The notes under the pieces are model-generated. The model saw only the letters and a program-made list of their open reading frames with translations. It was not told the DNA's origin and made no database searches. A program made the translations under genes and the position numbers. 64,000 nt of DNA. Origin: Salinimicrobium sp050750585 (GTDB lineage Bacteria > Bacteroidota > Bacteroidia > Flavobacteriales > Flavobacteriaceae). Where the stretch lies: positions 1 through 64,000 of the forward strand of contig NZ_JBOJLM010000015.1 in the NCBI RefSeq assembly GCF_050750585.1, in the 5' to 3' direction. This document shows, one piece after another, positions 61,955 to 64,000 of the stretch (position 1 is the first letter of the stretch; the number at the start of each line of letters is the position of its first letter).

Positions 61955-62176
61955 TTACCATTCCTCTTTGACCTCATTCCAATCCAATAGATCTTCAGGA
62001 TTTTCTGAATAACTTTGGAGACGTTTCTCCAGTTCCTTCTTCTGAACTGGAGAAATACGTTCCTGTGCTTCTTTTTCTTTTTTTAGTACACGCTCTAATG
62101 CCTCCATCACGCTTTCCTCTTCAACTGTCATCAACTCCTCTATGAAGTGATACTTTCTTGCTGATAAATTATCCAT
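61955..62176 (-). CDS. antitoxin partner of the RelE/ParE toxin
   Basis: The 73-residue acidic protein has D-N-L-S-A-R-K-Y-H-F-I-E-E-L, a long charged helix, and W-N-E-V-K-E-E-W at the end. This looks like an addiction-module component of the HigA-less type (often annotated only as addiction module protein). It precedes the toxin by 3 bp, the usual antitoxin-first order. DNA binding is not evident from the sequence. An AT-rich 275-bp gap lies upstream. Confidence 0.78.
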   Translation of the reverse strand: MDNLSARKYHFIEELMTVEEESVMEALERVLKKEKEAQERISPVQKKELEKRLQSYSENPEDLLDWNEVKEEW

Positions 62177-62389
62177 AGCATTTTGTTTTCGCTTACATAA
62201 AGATACGATTATTGGGTAATATTTCTCTTTTCAAATACACTAAGGAAAGTTTAATTTTTTTTAAGTAGCTCTCGGAATAGAAGTTTGTTTCCCGCGGCCA
62301 TTTTGAATCTATTTCAGATTCTTTTTAATCTGAAGAAAAGAAACAATGAGAACCTGAAGCAATTTTGTATTGACCATAAGAACTCCAAA

Positions 62390-62435
62390 CAAAAAACACC
62401 CCTCAAAAAATGACATTTTTGAGGGGTGTTTTTTG
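62390..62435 (-). terminator. strong terminator of the DUF349 gene with the palindrome core
   Basis: AAAAAACACCCCTCAAAAA (62391-62409) pairs with TTTTTGAGGGGTGTTTTTT (62416-62434), a 19-bp stem. The core is AAAAATGACATTTTT. It lies just beyond the stop of the minus-strand DUF349 gene at 62452. Confidence 0.93.
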
Positions 62436-62451
62436 TTTCCAGTAAAGGATG

Positions 62452-64000
62452 CTATTCGTCGTAAAGAGACTTTACTTTCTCAAGTTTCTCTTTCCAGATT
62501 TTAAGCTGCTCCTTATGATTCTGGATGTTCTTATGAACTTCCTGTACCAGCGGATTCTTATCATCAACGTTAGAGAAGAACTGCAGGTTGTTTTCCAACT
62601 GCCTTATTTCGGCTTTTGTTTCTTCGATCTTCTTTGTAAGGAAGTAATGCTCGTTGTTTAGCTTTCTTGAATCATCAGAATTTTCGAGGGCCTGGACCTT
62701 GTTCTCGTACTTGAGCATTTCGCTCTGTTTCTTATCTAGATCCAGCTTATCAAAAGCCTGATCAAGGACTTTGTTGAACTTTCCTTCAATGTACCGTTTG
62801 CTGTGAGGCACGCGGCCCAGTTTCTTCCACTCCTCAATAAAGTTTTTAATTGTGGGAAGATCCTTTTTGCGATCGCCGGTAAGCTCAATGTTCTTTAGCT
62901 TTTCAAGCAAATCTTTCTTTTGATCAAAAGCTTCATTTTCTTCTTTGTTCTCCTCATTTCTGGAAGCGTGAAGCCTGTCGAAGTAGTGATTACAGGCAGC
63001 TTTAAACTTTTTCCAGATCTTATCGCTGTCTTTTCGGGGAACATGGCCAATATTCTTCCAATCGGTCTGGATCTTTTTCATAAGAGGCGTGGTGACTTTA
63101 AAATCCTCACTTTCTTTATGCTCCTCTGCTATCCTTACCAGTTCCTGCTTTTTCTCCAGGTTGTCGTATTGCTCTTTTTTCTGGTTCTTGTAAAAAGAGT
63201 TCTTATTACGGTTAAAACTGCGTACAGCCTCTTTGAACTTCTTCCAGGTCTCGTCATTCACATGTCGTGGCACCTTTCCTGCATTAAAGAATGCTTCCCG
63301 CAGGGCTTCAACTTCAGTAATCTTCTGTTGCCATTGCTTGTGCGACGTATATTTTTCCGAAGCAATGTCTTTGATTTGATCAATGATTTGCTGCTTCTTC
63401 TCAAGGTTTTTCTCAAAATCTTTTTCCAGCTGCGCGAAAAACTCCTGTCTCTTATCGTGGATTTGCTTGGTGGCATCGCTGAATTTTTGCCAGATATCTT
63501 CCCTGTATTCTTTTTCTACGGGGCCAAGATCTTCCTTCCACATTTTGTGCAGCATTTGTAGCTCCCTAAAAGCACGGTTGGTATCTGGCTCTTGTGTAAG
63601 CTCTTCTGCCCGGGTAATGATCTTTAATTTCTGCTCAAGGTTGTGCTTGAAATCTAGATCTCTAAATTCGCGGTTAAGGTGTAGAAAGTCGTAAAAATTC
63701 TCAACGTGGTGGTGATAGGTATTCCAAACCGTGTTGTACTTATCACGAGGGATTGATCCTGCCGTTTTCCAACGGTCCTGCAAATCTTTAAAATGTTTGT
63801 AGGTGGTGTTGATATTCTCTTCAACATCAATCAAACCCTTTAATTCTTCAATGATCTCCAGCCTTTTTTCCAGGTTCTTGTTGAGGTCCTGCTTAAGTTG
63901 CTGGTAATGCTTATTTCTTTTTTCCTTGTAGTCAAAATACAGGGAATTAAAACGCTTTTTTAAGGGAGTAGAGTAGTGGAAGTCAATAATATTTCCGCCA
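62452..64000 (-). CDS. DUF349 domain protein, 3' part; 5' end beyond the window
   Basis: The frame is open without stop from 62452 to the window edge at 64000, so the start is missing. It encodes over 510 residues of helical, Lys/Glu/Trp-rich DUF349 repeats. Each repeat has a W-K-x-x-G-x-V/I-P-R pattern (D-R-W-K-T-A-G-S-I-P-R, I-T-E-V...A-G-K-V-P, W-K-N-I-G-H-V-P-R, W-K-K-L-G-R-V-P), with about 70-80 residues per repeat. A coiled coil ends the protein. The repeat family has no known biochemical function. Apparent starts within the window are internal. Confidence 0.88.
   Translation of the reverse strand, partial: GGNIIDFHYSTPLKKRFNSLYFDYKEKRNKHYQQLKQDLNKNLEKRLEIIEELKGLIDVEENINTTYKHFKDLQDRWKTAGSIPRDKYNTVWNTYHHHVENFYDFLHLNREFRDLDFKHNLEQKLKIITRAEELTQEPDTNRAFRELQMLHKMWKEDLGPVEKEYREDIWQKFSDATKQIHDKRQEFFAQLEKDFEKNLEKKQQIIDQIKDIASEKYTSHKQWQQKITEVEALREAFFNAGKVPRHVNDETWKKFKEAVRSFNRNKNSFYKNQKKEQYDNLEKKQELVRIAEEHKESEDFKVTTPLMKKIQTDWKNIGHVPRKDSDKIWKKFKAACNHYFDRLHASRNEENKEENEAFDQKKDLLEKLKNIELTGDRKKDLPTIKNFIEEWKKLGRVPHSKRYIEGKFNKVLDQAFDKLDLDKKQSEMLKYENKVQALENSDDSRKLNNEHYFLTKKIEETKAEIRQLENNLQFFSNVDDKNPLVQEVHKNIQNHKEQLKIWKEKLEKVKSLYDE

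Noticed and set aside
62920..63561. A 213-residue hydrophobic-looking frame opposite DUF349
   Set aside because: It is the complement of Lys/Glu codons (giving Phe/Leu), a typical antisense artefact.
1..64000. tRNA, rRNA, riboswitch or complete insertion sequence
   Set aside because: I looked in the gaps between genes and saw no cloverleaf, ribosomal RNA, known riboswitch pattern or transposase; small structured RNAs cannot be excluded by eye.

Overview
The window looks like a chromosomal segment of a marine-type member of the Bacteroidota, family Flavobacteriaceae (Gramella/Salegentibacter-like is my best guess; I cannot place the genus). The signs are the many -7 elements of the form TAnnTTTG, weak or absent Shine-Dalgarno sequences, short lipoproteins with a Cys-Ser-Asp-Asp-Asp start, and families typical of the group: DUF5606, a four-LysM protein next to guaA, BshC of bacillithiol synthesis, and a YehS half-domain protein. 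No rRNA, tRNA, prophage, CRISPR array or complete insertion sequence was found. Most of the content is housekeeping.

Layout. 0-10 kb: a minus-strand set of envelope proteins (M14 peptidase, Na/Ca antiporter, M16 peptidase), then plus-strand bshC overlapping a PLP decarboxylase, then a 1-kb gene-free block of degenerate repeats. 10-17 kb: DUF2071 and SIMPL proteins, then a tight operon guaA - LysM/periplasmic-binding protein - OsmC - DUF922 protease. 16.6-25 kb: nitronate monooxygenase-like protein, mnmA, a small lipoprotein, a frameshifted MORN/YwqK protein, a fasciclin lipoprotein, yidC and pyrG. 25-40 kb: GH3-like protein, two tandem HELGH lipoproteins, a Fpg-type glycosylase, DUF72, MBL hydrolase, erythromycin-esterase-like protein, a K+ channel, lysA, a Lon-N protein, sucC, two paralogous small secreted proteins, and an APS-reductase-type cysH with a DUF1456 protein. 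40-51 kb: Hsp20, a surface protein, uvrB, an ABC exporter, a nucleoid-associated protein, ctaA, and a CCA-type nucleotidyltransferase.

51-58.5 kb is the most accessory part: a small inverted-repeat-bounded cassette carrying a GxxExxY gene, then Sua5, and a surface-glycan cluster (GT4, Kdo-kinase-like protein, Stealth phosphotransferase, CDP-glycerol glycerophosphotransferase-like protein, GT9) ending at dapD. 58.7-64 kb: ruvX, a frameshifted four-helix-bundle (S23) gene, def, DUF5606, mazG, a ParE/RelE-type toxin-antitoxin pair, and the 3' part of a DUF349 gene that runs off the window edge.

No wholly new system is evident. The things most worth a second look are the families of small repeats (the GxxExxY cassette ends, the 180-190 bp array at 9.6-10.4 kb, and a dispersed AAAAATGnCATTTTT palindrome at gene 3' ends), the duplicated HELGH lipoproteins, the duplicated small secreted proteins with conserved leaders, and the AT-rich Stealth gene in the glycan cluster.
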